From: Enoplosus armatus
Lineage: Eukaryota; Chordata; Actinopteri; Centrarchiformes; Enoplosidae
Length of the DNA: 64,000 bases
Direction: 5' to 3'
Assembly (NCBI RefSeq): GCF_043641665.1
Contig: NC_092203.1
Location: forward strand, 5,419,067 to 5,483,066
Below the pieces are notes generated by a model. The model worked only from the letters and a program-made list of their open reading frames with translations. It made no database searches and was not told the DNA's origin. Position numbers and translations under genes: made by a program. Numbering within the stretch: the first letter of the stretch is position 1; each line of letters opens with the position of its first letter. Below, one piece after another: positions 11,825 through 24,417 of this stretch.

Positions 11825-12009
11825 TGACACGTTACAATCAGTGAGGATGGACCCAAACGCAGACTCAGACCAGAGGGATTTAATGCAAAAAGGTTTAATG
11901 CAAAGGAAACAGTCCAAGCAGATGTACTGTGTGTAGATGACCTGATGGCCGGCAGGTGTGCAGACTGGAGCAGGTGAGAGTGCTGTAATCAGGAGGGAGC
12001 CGGGAGAGG
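11825..12009 (-). mobile_element. LTR-derived fragment inserted in a family A repeat
   Basis: On the minus strand it ends in CTGCGTTTGGGTCC plus a short tail to ...GTGTCA, which parallels the 3' terminus of the LTR at 2535-3117. The plus-strand text (GGACCCAAACGCAGACTCAG, a doubled TTTAATGCAAA, then CAGTCCAAGCAG and GAGCAGGTGAGAG) is one I recognise from abundant percomorph LTR-associated, non-autonomous sequences. It separates two pieces of a family A repeat. No coding content. Confidence 0.5.
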
Positions 12010-12040
12010 ACTTTGGTGATCCCCTGACTTGTCATCTGCA
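12010..12040 (+). repeat. Family A repeat, resumed part
   Basis: ACTTTGGTGATCCCCTGACTT at 12010-12030 repeats 11730-11750 exactly, 280 bp downstream. In the family this block occurs twice per element, so this is probably its second occurrence, displaced by the insert. Confidence 0.55.
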
Positions 12041-15035
12041 AGCAAAGGCTGCGTGCGTGTCCCTTGAACATTTATATTAATAATGCTAATAATGCTTTGG
12101 ATCTTAATTGGCTCAGCTGTAAAAAAGCTCAGCCACCCACCACACTGTCACAACCTCCCCTCTCATTCATCCACCTCATTAGGGCACTGCTCGACCGCAT
12201 GCCGTCGGTTTCTGTTCGAGAGAGAGTTTTAGAGGCAAACGATGACAAGCACAGAGCAAGTGGAAGACAGTGACAATTAAAAACAAGAGATAATATCAAA
12301 TGAGCAGCGGAAGTTAATGATAGCATATTAAAAATATCATCATGAAACATCTGTCGCGTCGCTTTTCCAACACAAAGAGATGTCGCTTTATGGCACAAAA
12401 CCAAAGCAGGTGCAAACCCTCAAACAAAACTCTTGCAGTGTCACCAGAGTTGAGGGTTTATGGGAAATTTGGTCTTACTACCAATACCACCGGCACAAAA
12501 AAGGGCTACAAATCTCATCAGTTTGTGGAAATTTCACCAAGGAATTACAGCTAATTTGACAATTATATATGGCTGTTTAAAAATGCTACATGTTGCACTT
12601 TTAACTGAGGTTGTGTCCAATATTACGTTAGCCACCGTGACCCCATTTGAGGTGAAGGATGAATCACAGTAGTAGTAGCACTAATGCCTCGCTGTACACC
12701 CTTCCATGGAAAGTTCACGTTGGGAATTTCCAGTCAGGACCGGGTGGCTTGACTACAAGCTTGGCGCATGGCCGCCTCGTGTGGTTTTTTTTTTTTTTTT
12801 GCTCTTTTCTGCAGTCGTGCCCACATAACTGACCTACAAACGTGTGTGAAATTTACGCGTGGGATGAATGTGACCTACTGTAAGAGATGGAAATGTGTGC
12901 CTCGCCGCACTTAACGCATCATAAAGGATAATCAACGACAAGTTGCATGGCCTTTGGTCGGGGTTAATAAAAGAGTCAATGAATATTACCACTGAAGACA
13001 ATCCTTTACCACATGTTTAACATTAATCTGCATGCTTCATCAGTGACATGCCAGTATTCTGCTTCCTGCTCACATTTTAGTCTTTAAATCTAGTTTTTCT
13101 TTGTTCGCTGACTGTTTACATCACGTGCAGCGTAAACCACAAGTATTCGATATGCATCAAGAGGATATTTTGAAGATACACAACTAATTGGAAACAGATA
13201 ACGGTGTTTACACGCCAGCATCCCAAGAACGATCACAAATCCCAGCAAATCGAGGCTCTGAGCTCCACGAGTTCCTGTAAATTGCACAAAGCCCAACACT
13301 TTACTCTCCTGCATGGTATAAGAAAAATGACCATAATTCAAATGCACTCACTGACTTGCAGAAGAACAGTGGTGTCCTCAGTGAAGGGTTGGTTTTGGGG
13401 AACCTAGGTCTGGGTCTCTGGCAGCAGGGATCACCTATTTCTGTTTGGCTTCTCTCTGGAGAGGAAGACAGCAGTGACTTTCCACCCTGAAATGAGCTCT
13501 AGCGAGGCGCTGCGCCCCCGCTGTACGACAACGTCAGTCCGACCAAAGTCAACAAGGCCCGCTGTGTGTGTGTAACTAAAGGAGGAACGGGGGGCCGGGC
13601 GGTGGACGACTGCGACTCCTGTGTGCCCACACAATGCCCAGAATAGAGCATCATAAGCATAATGGCTTCATTCATTCATTCACTCATTCCCTCTCACACA
13701 CACTTCCACATGTTCTCACTTTGTTTTGACCTGGTTCCAGTGCCAGATTCATGGTGTTTCCCCCATCAGGGAAATTTAGACAAAAAAGTTTCCCAAACTG
13801 ACTTGCAAATACTTTTCTGATTGTTGAAACTTCTCTGGCGCTCATTGTGTTATTCTGTGAGGATAAGTTCACCCATGTGGCAGCTAACCAGAATAAAAAC
13901 AACCCTATAACCCCCCCCACACGCACACTACTCCAGTATTTCCTATGAGGCCAGATACTTGCACACAGAGCGGGGCGGATTTGATGTGACAGGCAAGAAA
14001 ACTCAATCCTGCTACACACCTCATAGAGGAGATATAGATTTATCGCAGCTTGGCACAGCTCAGGCCTCAGCTAACCCGGTATGCATGCTCGCACGTGCAT
14101 ATGGGTGTTTGTATGCATATGTCCAATGATGATGTATCGTTCCCCTTTTTGCCAAGCATATGGCAAGTCACTGCAATTAGGCCGACATCCTGCTCAGAGC
14201 CCCTGTGCATCGCTAGAGGGCAAAGCTATGAGTCAGTTGTCAAGCCTGCAAGAAGACAAGTTCACCCAAAAGTGTCCACATTGATCATTTTCAGGCCTAT
14301 TTGCATTCCTGCAAGGCGAGCTTGCTGCCGGCTGTGCGGCGCGGCAAGACGGTTTTGTCGGGCAGCGATTTTTGCCCGTTTTGGGAGATTTTGATGAATT
14401 CCTCTCAAACCGCTTCTCCTCTTCTTGTTTTTGCTCTTTTTCCAGCTCATTTCACACACTGACAGGCTGCCCTGTGCTTCAGATGAGGGGGTGAGCGAGT
14501 GTGGCCAGACGGCGGTAGAGCATTAAGTGTGCGCGTGCACGTCTGCGTTTATGTATGCGTTTATGCACGTGCATTTGTGTATCTAGTTAGCAGCGCGTGT
14601 CAGAGTGGTCTGTCTAAGCAACCAAGCATTTCTACATATGTGTGTGTCTAGACGAGGCTTAAATGTGACCGTGTGTGTGAGGGAGTGTGGGTAAATGAGT
14701 GTATTTGTGTCTGCCTGTCTGCGCTGTGGTTTTTCACAGCATCACCCACTCAAATAAAACCTCGGAACTTGAGAAGATCTCAAAAATCAAAAAAAAAAAA
14801 GAAATAAAAAAAGATTTGATTTATTTCAAGAGACTAACCTTTCCAAATATTTTGTTTTAAACTGTTGTCAGTATGTCTCACTGGTAATAGACATATATAT
14901 AGATATATGCTCTGTAAAAGAAACTGACAATATCAACAAATGTGAAAAAAATGTCTGGCTGCAACCAAAGTGCCCATGAGCAAGGTGGTTTACTCCACTC
15001 TGACCTATCTCATGAAAGGCACATTGTATAGGCAC

Positions 15036-15037
<2 letters not shown>
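12041..15037. other. Non-coding stretch, no gene seen
   Basis: Unique sequence with a T16 run (12785-12800), a short TCAT run near 13670, and E-box CACGTG/GCACGTGC motifs at about 14093 and 14568. The GC-rich patch 14300-14360 has no open frame with exon context. Confidence 0.55.

Positions 15038-15066
<29 letters not shown>
15038..15066. repeat. (TG)n microsatellite
   Basis: Uninterrupted TG repeat of 29 bp. Confidence 0.95.
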
Positions 15067-15512
15067 CTATCCCAAAGTCCCTGTTGCTTTGTGTAAATCG
15101 ACTTACACTCTAAGCTCACTCTTACCTTTAATCGTATTTGAGGCTGCAATAGGCAACCTTGCATGTTGGGGGGCTCTGAATGCGAGCTTCCATAACTCCA
15201 GAATCTTATCGGAATGAGATTTTTGTAAACTGGCTGCTCCGCCAGGCTTTACACCAGCGGCTGATGAAGGGACGAGAGAAGAAAACACTTTAATACTTTT
15301 CAAGCTTCCTCTGGACAGGTTAGAGGTAGACACAGTTGAAGAAAGTGCAAAAGAATTTCACGTTTCACAGGAAAATGAAAGTTCCCCCCCATCTACTCAC
15401 CCTCGTGTCAGCCTTACTTTGTGCTGAAGGGATAAAAGTTGTCACTAAAAGTCTACCAGAGTGTCACAGCTTGGCATTTGATATACACTTATATTTATGT
15501 ATGTATTTAAAA
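15067..15512. other. Non-coding stretch, nothing distinctive
   Basis: Unique sequence between the TG repeat and the hAT-like end. I see no gene or repeat I can name. Confidence 0.5.
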
Positions 15513-15600
15513 CAGTGGTTCCCAAGCTGGGCTTTTGGAACACCTCATTAGGGTTACGAGATTATTACTGGGGAAGGAAGTAGGAAAACGCAAACGTGTG
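15513..15600 (+). mobile_element. hAT-type transposon end fragment
   Basis: Begins CAGTGGTTCCCAAGCTGGG, the form of a hAT (Charlie-like) terminal inverted repeat, followed by GGGTTACGAGATTATTA-like sequence common inside such elements. No matching opposite terminus is visible nearby and no transposase frame is present, so it is at most a remnant. Confidence 0.45.
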
Positions 15601-16169
15601 TGTTTACTACTTTAGGGGGACTGCCGGTTTAAAACAAATGTGATTAAATATGGACTCCGCCAAAAAGCAAGTCAGTGTACAAACAATGCCACAGTTTATA
15701 TTGTACCTGACGGCAGTCTGTGAAGAGTGTGTGTGTGTGTGTGGGGGGTACTGTGTTTATCCTGCTCTAACTACGCTGCTGATCCTCTGCCAAGTGGGTC
15801 AGTCTCAATGGAGCAGACAAACACTGATGGAGCTGTATAGGTAGAAGGAGGTGAAGGGAAAAGCAAGTGGAGAAGAAGAGCGCAGAGGAAAGGCTGGTGG
15901 GTGTGTTTATTCACCCCCATTCCGCTGGGAAAGTTCCCCCCCTGCCTTTCCTCGAAATCTGTTCACATTTTACAGAATCGAAAAAGGAGGTCACGGGCCA
16001 CAACAAGGCCGCGGTACAAAAACAATTGCACATTGCTGAGGTAGGCATTTTCAAGTGGAAATGTGTTCTGTATGTATGGATGTGTAGGGGGATTTACTGT
16101 GTTGCCTGCGAGTGTGTGGGAGTCTCTGCGCACGTGCTCACGTCTTAACCACTACCAGACTCGTCCCAG
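15601..16169. other. Non-coding stretch, no gene seen
   Basis: A short GT run lies near 15727. The rest is unique sequence without exon signals I trust. Confidence 0.5.
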
Positions 16170-16282
16170 ATGTGAGTCGGTGTGAAGCAGCTGGACAGTA
16201 TCTGGGGCTTCAGAGGTGGTCATGGGCCACGTCTGCACAAACAAAACTACAGCGCTTCATATTCTCAAGCACCCTCATGCAC
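16170..16282 (+). CDS. Weak candidate exon, product unknown
   Basis: A 113-nt segment between a TTAAC branch-like motif plus CTCGTCCCAG acceptor and the donor CATGCAC|GTGAGT. One frame is open through it and encodes a peptide including RCEAAGQYLGLQRW. No family is recognised. It illustrates how readily such combinations occur, so it is listed only as a weak candidate. Confidence 0.12.
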
Positions 16283-17212
16283 GTGAGTGGACATAAGCTA
16301 CGCAAACAATACAGTATGTACACTCATGCACGAGGCCACACACTAAGCACTTTCATTGTTTGGGGTTTAAAATGCTGAGTATGATTGACTTATGAGCTAA
16401 CTAGCCTCTTAAACTGCTCAAATTACTCAATAATCTGGCAGTTAAAGTTCAGGCTCAGAGTGTCAACCGATTTGGGGTAAGATTTTGGAAAAAAAAAAGA
16501 AAAAAGTAATCTTCCAAAAAATGAACATGCCCTAATTTTTTGAGCTTTGCAATGGCAGAAAAATGAGGAGGGGCCAATTATAATAACATAAGCATTGTAG
16601 TTTGAATTTGTCTGGTTATGCAGCGAACAATGTTTGAAATCCGATTAGGTGCTCGGTTTTATTAGACTGAACAGTGAGACGACAGCATCGAGTTCATGAG
16701 AACCAAAACAGAATTAAGGCTACAGATACACATCAGGAGGGCTCTCAGTGTTGCTTCCAGCCGCTTAATTATTAGGCCTGTTTGCAATATCTCCTAATTC
16801 TTTTCAGTTACAGCCAAATGTGTCAGACGTGTCACCGATAACATCGGAACAGACAAACATGTCTGACCCAGTGATTTGACTTACTGATAATCTAATATGT
16901 CTTGCGTATAAAACCAGTGCTGTAGCAGTGGAACATGTTTTTCCATTCTGAATCTTGTGGTTTGGTATGACTCATTAATAATATTTGACTAGGGGACATT
17001 ATTTAAAAAAAAAGAAGAAGATACAATTACAGGCGAAATATGATGTGAAAAGTGAAAAGACCTCAGGAGGTCGTCCAGACGACTACATGTCCTCTTAAAG
17101 AAGTGCCTCTCTGTGTTTTTGTGTTTCTGTGGGCTTGAAATGTGGCTCTGAAAAGACCCAGTTTCACATTAAAACTGTATGAAAATGTCCATAAAAAGAC
17201 ATTTATGGAGAG
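16283..17212. other. Non-coding stretch, no gene seen
   Basis: AT-rich unique sequence with A-rich runs near 16490. Nothing else is recognised. Confidence 0.55.
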
Positions 17213-17228
17213 CCCCCCCCCCCCCCCC
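17213..17228. repeat. C16 homopolymer
   Basis: Uninterrupted run of 16 C, an error-prone spot for assembly. Confidence 0.95.
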
Positions 17229-18573
17229 ATCAACAATTCTTTATTGAATGAAATGATGTGCAATTCTGAGAACAAAATGCCAGAGGGGACATAATGGCAG
17301 TACAGTGCAGAGAAAATAGAAGGAAGCTAAGAGAGCTGTTTTGACTGACTAGCGCTAGCGTGTCCCAGCTGGCTAGTGTACAGTGGTTAGCTCGCCAGTT
17401 ACGGTGGTTTATCAACTAGTCTTGGGAGCACTGGTGCACCCTGCTATTCCCTATCATTCTTGCTTGTGTCTTACTTTTAAATGTGTCCCTCTAGGATCAA
17501 GTTAAGAGCCCAAACAGAGAGACTTCTGCAAAAGAAGACAATTTCTGCCAGAAGACCAAATTTTCAATTTCATAAAAGCATATTTAATACCGCTGATTTA
17601 AATGAATTATGTCACATGATAATTCAGAGCAGAGCTGGTAATGTCGGCTGCTTTAAAATCAGTTTAGTGACTGTTGCCATGATGCAGAAGTCTGCAGAGT
17701 CAGCACTGGTCTGCTGTCTGCTTCTGGTTATCTGATACTGTGTAGCTCTGCTGTTGATATAGCAACATTAATCATATGAATTCAGGGGATTTTCATACAG
17801 ACTTATCTAGATGCGTGTGTGTGTCTCTGTAACCATGTGAATGCGGATACCTTGGTCAGAGGTGATGAGCTCAGCACTGAATAGCAGCTCATAAACATGC
17901 TGGAGCCACGGGGCCATGACCACTGCAAATACACGTAAGCCAAATCAACCACTGCAAGCCCCCCTTTTCTCTCAATCACACATATACACACACGTGGACA
18001 AACAGCTGAGGCCGACTTGCATCTGAACACAAAGTCCTGTCCGGCCCAGACATCGACTGTTGGCGGCTAATTCAATCAGTATCAAGATGGTGCAACGTGT
18101 TGTTGAAACTCCAGCGCTCTCTGTTTGACGGGGGCTTGACGTCTGCTGGTGAAACACGATGCTGATGCGCCGCTTTGTGGAGCATGCCGAACCATGAAAG
18201 GAATCAATTTCTCCTTTTGCAATCAGGTAAACACTGTTCAAACACGAGCAGGAAATCTTGACACATCCATTAGAGTGAGGAGGCAAGGTTATGAACCACA
18301 TCTGTTGCTAAAATATACAATTGAGATGTTTGGGAAACAGGCTTTTGTCCGAAAGGGACGTCTTAATGCTGGTTAAACACACAATGAGGCAATGCTAGAA
18401 GGTGATAACGAGAGAAGCTCCTGTATTGACGAGTGCAGTCAGACAAAGCCGATTTAGAATAGAAAACAGCTGGATTTGTGCTCTGGATATTTCAGTATTT
18501 GTGTGAATTGGACAAACTCTAAGACATTGAAGTCACTGTGGTGAAGAGGTTATTTTACAGTCTGGTTTGGTGT
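17229..18573. other. Non-coding stretch, no gene seen
   Basis: Unique sequence. Open frames of 60-109 codons on both strands overlap one another and lack splice context. Confidence 0.55.
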
Positions 18574-18608
18574 AGGGTTCGGGTTAGAGTGTGGGTTAGG
18601 GGTTTGGG
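18574..18608 (+). repeat. Degenerate telomere-like patch
   Basis: AGGGTTCGGGTTAG and GGGTTAGGGG occur within about 35 bp: roughly three degenerate units of the vertebrate TTAGGG repeat. Confidence 0.4.
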
Positions 18609-18749
18609 AGCGAACGTTGCCAAGGGGAAGGTGCCTCACATAGGATGCAGTGCAAGTTTGTGTGCAGGTGTATGCATGTACAACAGTAAAAACCAGGTTG
18701 GTTTTAGCCACACTAGCGATATCTCCAGGGATGACAACGTAGGCCCGCT

Positions 18750-18950
18750 GGTCAGTCCACCACTTTGATGCAGACTACATATCTCAACACCTATGGATGG
18801 ACTTCCACTACATTTCGTACAGATATTGTTGGTATCTAGAGGATGGATCCTGTTGAACACCACAGCTACTGGATGGATTGCCATGAAATCTGGTACAGAT
18901 ATCCGTCGGCATGTTAGCACTGTGAGCATGTTAGCATATAGCCCAAAGCA
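18750..18950 (+). repeat. Dispersed repeat family A, long copy
   Basis: GTCAGTCCACCACTTTGATGCAG, ATATCTCAACACCTATGGATGG, GGATTGCCATGAAATCTGGTACAG and GCATGTTAGCACTGTGAGCA follow the order of the percomorph element. This copy covers its 5' half and then jumps to the GTTAGCA block. Confidence 0.7.
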
Positions 18951-19624
18951 TTGCCGTCTTGTTCCTAGAGAAACTGTGCAAAGTGCCAATGCTCAATGCA
19001 GGTCCGTCTTTCAGATGTTTGAATGTGGTGCAGCGTGCAAACAGAACGCCCTATCTGATCATTTCATTTAGTGCCCGCTCTCTTTGGTGGGAGTCATTGG
19101 TCAGATTGATTCAAGGAAACTGGTCTGTGTAATTGCGTCCAGAGTGTCAGGAGTGTTCTGTAGCTGATGTGGTTGCCTAATACATAATGAGTTTACATTC
19201 TTTCCTAAAACATTGTTATGTTCGCTGGAGAGGCTCTTGATCAAGTTCTTATTAGGAGGGGGAAAAAAAAGATTTTTGAGAGGGTTACAAGCATAATATT
19301 TTCAAAATCTGCACTTGAACTGGTGCACAATAGTGGTGTGATGTGTTAATGACCACCTGTCAATCATCAGTGGTCTAAACTCTATAGAAGACTATGCATA
19401 TTCCTTTTTTTTTTTATAAATTTAGGCTCCAGAATTATGATTTTGTTCATGTGTCTAGGACCAGGACCTTCGAACCAGTCTTGAGAATGAGTTTTCCCAG
19501 GCATCGCAGTGTTTCTGTTTGTGCTGGGAACCACTGCCTGTGCTCATATGCCACTTGCATGTGTTTTGTTTATGTACACTTTGCAGCCCTGTGCTCGGTG
19601 AGTCCTCACCATCCATCCCAAAAG
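18951..19624. other. Non-coding stretch, no gene seen
   Basis: Unique sequence. A GTGAGT motif near 19598 is preceded by no convincing acceptor. Confidence 0.5.
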
Positions 19625-19645
19625 CCCCCCCCCCCCCCCCCCCCC
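19625..19645. repeat. C21 homopolymer
   Basis: Uninterrupted run of 21 C. Confidence 0.97.
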
Positions 19646-19820
19646 GGTGACCTAAACCCTCTTTTTCAAAACATAATTAAACACAATAAAAACGTGACCT
19701 ACTTTTACGCCATTGCAGTCAAGAGGGCTCAAGCGCAGACAGGGTGTCTTTGAGGATTAACACATATACACTTTCTCTTTCGCTCTCCATGTAAACCTGG
19801 TAGTCTGCAGACTGATTTGT

Positions 19821-19821
<1 letters not shown>

Positions 19822-19868
<47 letters not shown>
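19822..19868. repeat. (CA)23 microsatellite
   Basis: Uninterrupted CA repeat of 47 bp. Confidence 0.98.
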
Positions 19869-19870
<2 letters not shown>

Positions 19871-22800
19871 ATCAACCGTCTCAAATTCCCTACCCCTGCT
19901 CTCGTACGGCCCACATCCCACATCGCCTCACGGGACTCCCACCTCTCCGTGGCCTCAGGTCACAGCTCATTTGCAGAGGCCATCTGTGTTTCCCACTCTC
20001 TCCCCGTGCACTGTTTTGCCGGGCTGGGAGTCACAGGCCTGCTCACATGTTGGACTGGAGCTTGATAATCCACGTAGTGGCGGCTAAATTGGTTGTCTTA
20101 TCATGTATGTTGTCAGTCACGGTTGATGAATTTAACCAAGCACTCTGATGCTTCAGTGCTAAGAAATCGTGATGAATATTATTTGGCACAGGTTTGCCTC
20201 CCACATAGGATTATTGCAGACACCGCGTCAGTACGCTGCCATTAATGTGGGAGTTTTACAGTCAAAGCAAATATAATTAAGAAAAAGATCTTGCTCCTTC
20301 CTCGACTGTAAAGGTCTCTTTTGAGGAGTGATTCAGTTGCACGTGGGAGGTTTGGAAATTATTTGCCTTAAAATCTGTCAGACTTGAAACACGCTAATCC
20401 ATTTCTATCAGTGCAGAAAGCCAAAGACAGGCAAAAGTGACAAGTGGAAGACATATGGGTTTAACAAAACTTCGCTCTTGCCCCGCTTGGTCTTTTATTT
20501 GCGAGCACATCAGGCCGAAATGTGAGCCAATGTTTTCCAGAAGCTGCTGAGGCAGATTTCAGGATATAAGCGTCTCCTGGTGACTCATTGTAGAGACTCC
20601 TCACCTGTCTGCCTACTTTAACACACACACACACGTACGATCACACAGTAGGCTTTAAGTTGTTTTGACCCAGGCCAGTCAGCTAGCTGAAGTGAAGCTG
20701 TCACTGCCGGGATGAGCGCTGAGGCCGTTAGCACCGTGGGTCACTGTGGGGAAAGGCCGTCTGCAAAGCCAATTAGCCTCTCAGCGCACCATAAAAACAG
20801 ACCCAGCCTGCAGCTCGGGGGAAAACTTTCCTGGCTCAGACTCCAAGTGAAGGATTTTTTCCAATACGACAATTTGGAGCGATGGGCGGTTAAGAAAAAA
20901 GGAAAGAAAGAGAATGAAACCCAATCTCCCCACTCCCAAAATATTTGCACTGCTGAGAAAAACAAAAGTGATCTGATTTTCTGTTTGAATCCATTTTTGG
21001 TGACACACTTCTACGAGGAGACCAGAGGGAATTGCGGAGCAAACACATAATCTCTCTTTGACAGGAAAATTACCCATTGAAGTCTAAATGTTTATATACG
21101 GTATACCAGCAGGGGAAATGCTGAAACGCTTGGTAGGGAGGCGGAGAGGCTCACCATAAAACCAAATGGCTGCAGGCAACATCCCAAACAAACACCTGTC
21201 AAATGGAAAAGTAAACAATCATGTATTTTTCAGTGATAAGTTACGCGGTGCCTTTTCTTGAGTCTTTTGTTTAACCAGGACAAGTCTCTGCACTAATGAG
21301 GCATTGAGACACCTCCACTGTTGATCTTGGAAATAGTGGTTGGGCTATGGGCCCGGGGTTATCTTGGCTGGGCCTTGGAGGTAACAGTAAATCTATGTTA
21401 AAAAACGGGTGTGTGGAAGACGTGGACGTTTACAATGCAGGGAGGTTTCTTGTAAAAAGATGCTGTAGGTTGCATCATGGGAAATGTAGGATCCAACGTT
21501 TTTGGAACCCGAGAACGGAAAGTCAAGATATTATCATGGCAGTGCTGCTTTGTTTTTTTGATTTGTGTATCCCTTTTAATATTTGTGCCAGATCTCATGG
21601 TTGCTTGTCAAAAGTGGGCACTTGAGCAGCCCAGGATGCTGGTTTGTGCCCCTGTAAATCATCTGGTGTGACCATGGGGCGAAAATGAAGCCTAAATAGT
21701 CATCCCTGCCCCTTAGAGTGCTGGTACATGCCACTGTAAAATGTGGAAAGTGAAATAGCTAATTTTGGACAATGGTTGCAGCAATGGGGTCGTTTCTCTT
21801 CCCATCTGACAGTCCTGCTGCCCCTACCAGTGAAATGCATCCATATTAGGGCTTCGATCTTGCATATATGCTTTTCTACAAGAAAGAGGAAGGCCAATTA
21901 ATCATCCCGTCAAGTAATTACCTTCCTTTTATACACTGTAAAAATAAAACTTGTTTCCTCTCCATGGCTTTTCTTGGATCACTTTCCCTGCAACCATATA
22001 TTATGATTTATGTCTTCTGTGATTACAGTATAGAAAGGTAGTGGTGGTGGATCAATGCACAAAGACACTGCGGCCTTATTCAGTCCAGTTTGCTGCGGCT
22101 AATCAAAGTATAAAGCCAGAACAGTTCCCGAAGCAGCTGAGCATCTGCAGAACGGCACACTTTACTACAAAGATACAAAGACGACAAAGGGAAAGAAAAA
22201 AAAATCTGGGTTGCCGGGGAGAGTTTTGCCCACCCACACACTGACCCACAAGTTCAGATATGCCACCTACAGTACTCACTCTCTCTGCTGCACATAAAGG
22301 CTTTGAGACACATGGAGTCTCAGTGATGTTTTGACAACAGTCCCAGCGTGATTTACAGAGCGTGGATCAGACTTCTGCCCTCTTTCCCTGACTTTCTTCC
22401 CCACTCTCAGTGTCAGTTCATGTCTCTCTCTCACACACACATATTTTCTCTCAGGTGATCCAGATCATAGTGCTTAATGTGTCACGCTTGACTTTCGCCT
22501 CAGGCTCTGGGACTACAGAAAGGGTGGGAGGTTTTACCACACAACCTCCCAGGTTTGAACTTTTACGTACTCACTCTACAAAATTAAAAACACAAGGCTT
22601 ATCGTCCTGCTCATGTCTCCTCTTTGTTTTTTGCTTCCTCTCAGAGTGAAATTTAAAATGTTGTCAATTAATTTAAGAAATTCAACTAAGAAATTCAAAA
22701 CAACTAATGCAACACAGAAAAATGAACAATTCATGATTTGTTTGCCCTTTTCTCTCAACCCTCCTCATCCACCAGCTTGTGTTGTGATTGGTAAATGGGG

Positions 22801-23360
22801 AACATAAAGCAGGTGATGATGGAGCATCTGCCATAACCCATAATGCCAGGCTTTGGAAGCAAGTCAACATATATAGTACAATGTACTGTAGATATATATA
22901 TCATTTTATCCAAAGCACCATAAGCTTGCAGTTTGGAGCCTGGGTGGCCCTGCTCAGTAATGAAGCCCATCCTCCACTGATGACTGAGAGTCATGGTGAC
23001 TATAATAGGAGCCCTATTTATTTTTTGCATCTGATTTATATGAACAGCTCCATAATAGATGCCATTATTGAGAATTACATTTGCAGAGCATTTAAACACA
23101 TTTAAATTTTCCACATCGCATCGAATTCAACATGGTTCTAACATGTTCCATCTGTGCAAAAAACGGGTCTCGCTTGTGGAGTCCAGTTCTTTCTCCATTT
23201 GCAGTTGGAACTCATGCATCAGAGTCTGTATATTTTCACAGCATAGATCACGGTTGTTCCATGGGGATAATATAAATTGAATATATCTAATGAAGCAAGC
23301 TCGCAATAAATGCTGTCAGTGGGGTGCACTACGCTGAGTGCCCGATATAATGCAATGCAA
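19869..23360. other. Non-coding stretch, no gene seen
   Basis: Unique sequence. The longest frames (112 codons at 20712-21050, 119 codons on the minus strand at 22755-23114) have no exon context. A short AC run lies near 20622. Confidence 0.55.
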
Positions 23361-23600
23361 TGTTTCTGGCCACCTCATGAATGTAAGTCCAATATTCACT
23401 CTCCTTCTAGCTTCTGTGGTTCTCTATATCCAGATAAATATCTGTCTCTTTAGCTGCTAATTGTGCTACTATGTACTTCAGCTAGCCGCTGACTAAGTGT
23501 GCCCTGGCTTCAGCTTCATATTTAGTGCACAGACATGAGAATGGTATCAATTTTCTCGTCTAACTTTCAAGAATGAGAATATGAGACGTTGAACTTTTCT
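23361..23600 (+). repeat. Dispersed repeat family B, long copy
   Basis: Contains TTTCTGGCCACCTCATGAATGTAAGTCC, an internal ATATCTG/GCTGCTAA segment, then GGCTTCAGCTTCATATTTAG and GACATGAGAATGGTATCAA. I recognise this order from an abundant percomorph interspersed repeat. Partial copies at 36801-36866 and 49001-49055 carry its two ends separately. The GTAAGT inside it is part of the repeat, not a splice donor. Confidence 0.65.
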
Positions 23601-23807
23601 TTGAATGTAAAGTTATGAATTAGGCGACAGGCTTTGACAGGAGACTTTGAAATCATACAACAACAAAAAAATGTCTGCCATTCAGCCAGTTTTGAACTGA
23701 AGTCATGGTTGCCCTCGAACGATCTGGCCCAAAGTGTTTTATGCACGACCAGGCCCGCCTAACACTCACACCTTAATGGGCCACCCATGGGTGTTAAATC
23801 GCCTCAG

Positions 23808-23947
23808 AACTTGCAAGCCCCCCTCGGCTATCCGGTCCAGCACAGGAGCCCTGCTGGAGATCCCTTTCCTCCTGGAGCCCCTGTGGAAATCTCTGCAACA
23901 GATCTGCCAGAGATCCCCTCTCATAGCCAGATGAAAGTCTGCTACCG
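23808..23947 (+). CDS. Candidate internal exon, product unknown
   Basis: A 140-nt GC-rich segment in AT-rich surroundings, ending in a perfect donor CCG|GTAAGT (GT at 23948-23949). The frame is open from 23763 and closes only at the TAA created by the donor. The peptide is proline-rich and polar, including LGYPVQHRSPAGDPFPPG and ending SQMKVCYR. The acceptor (CGCCTCAG, AG at 23806-23807) has a weak pyrimidine tract, with CTAAC 45 bp upstream. The antisense frame is also open, so strand is uncertain. No family is recognised. Confidence 0.2.
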
Positions 23948-24417
23948 GTAAGTAGGCCATAAAACCACAGGAAGGAGGGGGGGAAAAAAGAGAAAGGGCC
24001 TCGGTTTCCAATGCCAAAATACAACCACCCTCCCCTCCTTCTCTCCCCATGCCTCCACTGTCCACACACCCAGTGCATCCTCCTGTGCAGTGCCCCCACC
24101 CTCTGCTACAGACAAATGGGTCAGGAAGCCATTTGACGGTGGGGCACCCCTGTGGGAGTGCAGGGTGGTACTACACTCAGACGCAGGACAAAGCAGGAAG
24201 ACAAGAGGAGATCCGTATTGTTACACCTAACCTGCGGGGTGTCGGCGAGGTGTCACCGTAATTACCCTCCATCATCACCCCACCCAGGAGAACTCAGGCC
24301 TTTTGACTGAGCAATTGAATAAAGATGTGCGTGTGTGGGGCGTGTGGATTTACGGAGCCAAAAAGGAAGCTCCCGACAGCTGTTCCTCTCATCGCCTTCA
24401 GCTGACGAGGGGAAGCA
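23948..24417. other. Non-coding stretch, no gene seen
   Basis: Moderately GC-rich with no open frame in exon context. Confidence 0.5.

Noticed and set aside
19817..20065. Poly-Thr/His and poly-Cys/Val frames over CA/GT repeats, here and elsewhere
   Set aside because: Low-complexity microsatellite translations, not genes.
23361..23400. GTAAGT at about 23382 as a splice donor
   Set aside because: It is part of the conserved text of dispersed repeat family B.
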